Positions 15,703 through 15,765 of a stretch of 15,765 nucleotides of DNA are shown one piece after another. Origin of the DNA: Actinomycetes bacterium (GTDB lineage Bacteria > Actinomycetota > Thermoleophilia > Solirubrobacterales > Solirubrobacteraceae); contig JAEYAL010000062.1 of NCBI GenBank assembly GCA_023404805.1, positions 1-15,765 of the forward strand. Direction: 5' to 3'. The notes under the pieces were generated by a model that worked only from the letters and a program-made list of their open reading frames with translations, searched no databases and had not been told where the DNA came from. Position 1 is the first letter of the stretch. Every line of letters starts with the position of its first letter. The position numbers and the translations under genes are program-made.

Positions 15703-15765
15703 CCGGTGCGGCGCACGGCGACACCTACGTCGGCCCGCCGGCGGCGCCGCTGGGCACGCCGGAGC
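15699..15765 (+). CDS. eutC: Probable start of ethanolamine ammonia-lyase small subunit (partial)
   Basis: GTG 15699 overlaps the eutB stop codon by three bases, and the frame stays open to the window edge (22 codons, TGAAHGDTYVGPPAAPLGTPE after the start). EutC almost always follows EutB directly and its N-terminus varies, so the call rests on position and coupling rather than on a motif. Confidence 0.6.
   Translation, partial: MTGAAHGDTYVGPPAAPLGTPE

Overview
The window looks like chromosomal DNA from a high-GC actinomycete, most likely the Thermoleophilia/Solirubrobacterales branch (Solirubrobacter, Conexibacter and relatives). This is inferred from a typical gene set: a secreted protein with a Cys-containing PASTA domain, a secreted propeller protein with a Gly/Pro linker and a Lys/Thr/Val-rich C-terminal domain, a DivIVA-like coiled-coil protein with an acidic tail, a short MutY, a CGAAC-N4-GTTCG SOS box, and several genes that look leaderless. 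No phage, insertion sequence, CRISPR array, rRNA or tRNA was found. Most of the window is ordinary chromosomal gene content.

Layout. 1-403 (minus): the start of an unidentified gene, preceded by an ArsR-type regulator with a candidate twin operator. 404-649: no convincing gene. 650-1990 (minus): a secreted beta-propeller-like protein. 2170-4197 (plus): a TetR regulator and an FAD-dependent oxidoreductase, separated by two matching palindromes around a good promoter; this is a plausible self-contained regulatory unit. 4206-7510 (plus): a 12-bp stem, a perfect LexA box, uvrB, and a directly abutting alpha-helical (HEAT-like) gene of unknown role with softer codon usage. 7582-9663 (minus): an acyltransferase fused to an NTF2-like domain, and a six-helix DUF1206 membrane protein. 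9780-10379 (plus): a glutathione-S-transferase-like protein.

10431-11444 (minus) is a secreted PASTA protein, divergent from mutY (11533-12396, plus). mutY converges on a LysE/ArgO-type exporter gene (12519-13162, minus) that carries a single-base frameshift. Between these two lies an AT-rich, structured 80-bp island. 13275-14141 (plus) is the DivIVA-domain protein; its last codons and stop are repeated exactly 60 bp downstream. 14314-15702 (plus) is eutB, overlapping the start of the next gene (probably eutC) at the window edge. Together these would form the two subunits of B12-dependent ethanolamine ammonia-lyase.

How the parts work together: UvrB (nucleotide excision repair, apparently SOS-controlled) and MutY (repair of 8-oxoG:A) are the repair genes. 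EutB/EutC supply acetaldehyde and ammonia from ethanolamine. The regulator pairs (ArsR and TetR) have recognisable candidate DNA sites. The most striking window-wide pattern is a TANNNT hexamer 7-8 bp before the start codon in six genes, which implies leaderless mRNAs and changes the start codon chosen for two of them. I see no clearly new multi-gene system; the best leads are the regulatory and structural items listed under findings.
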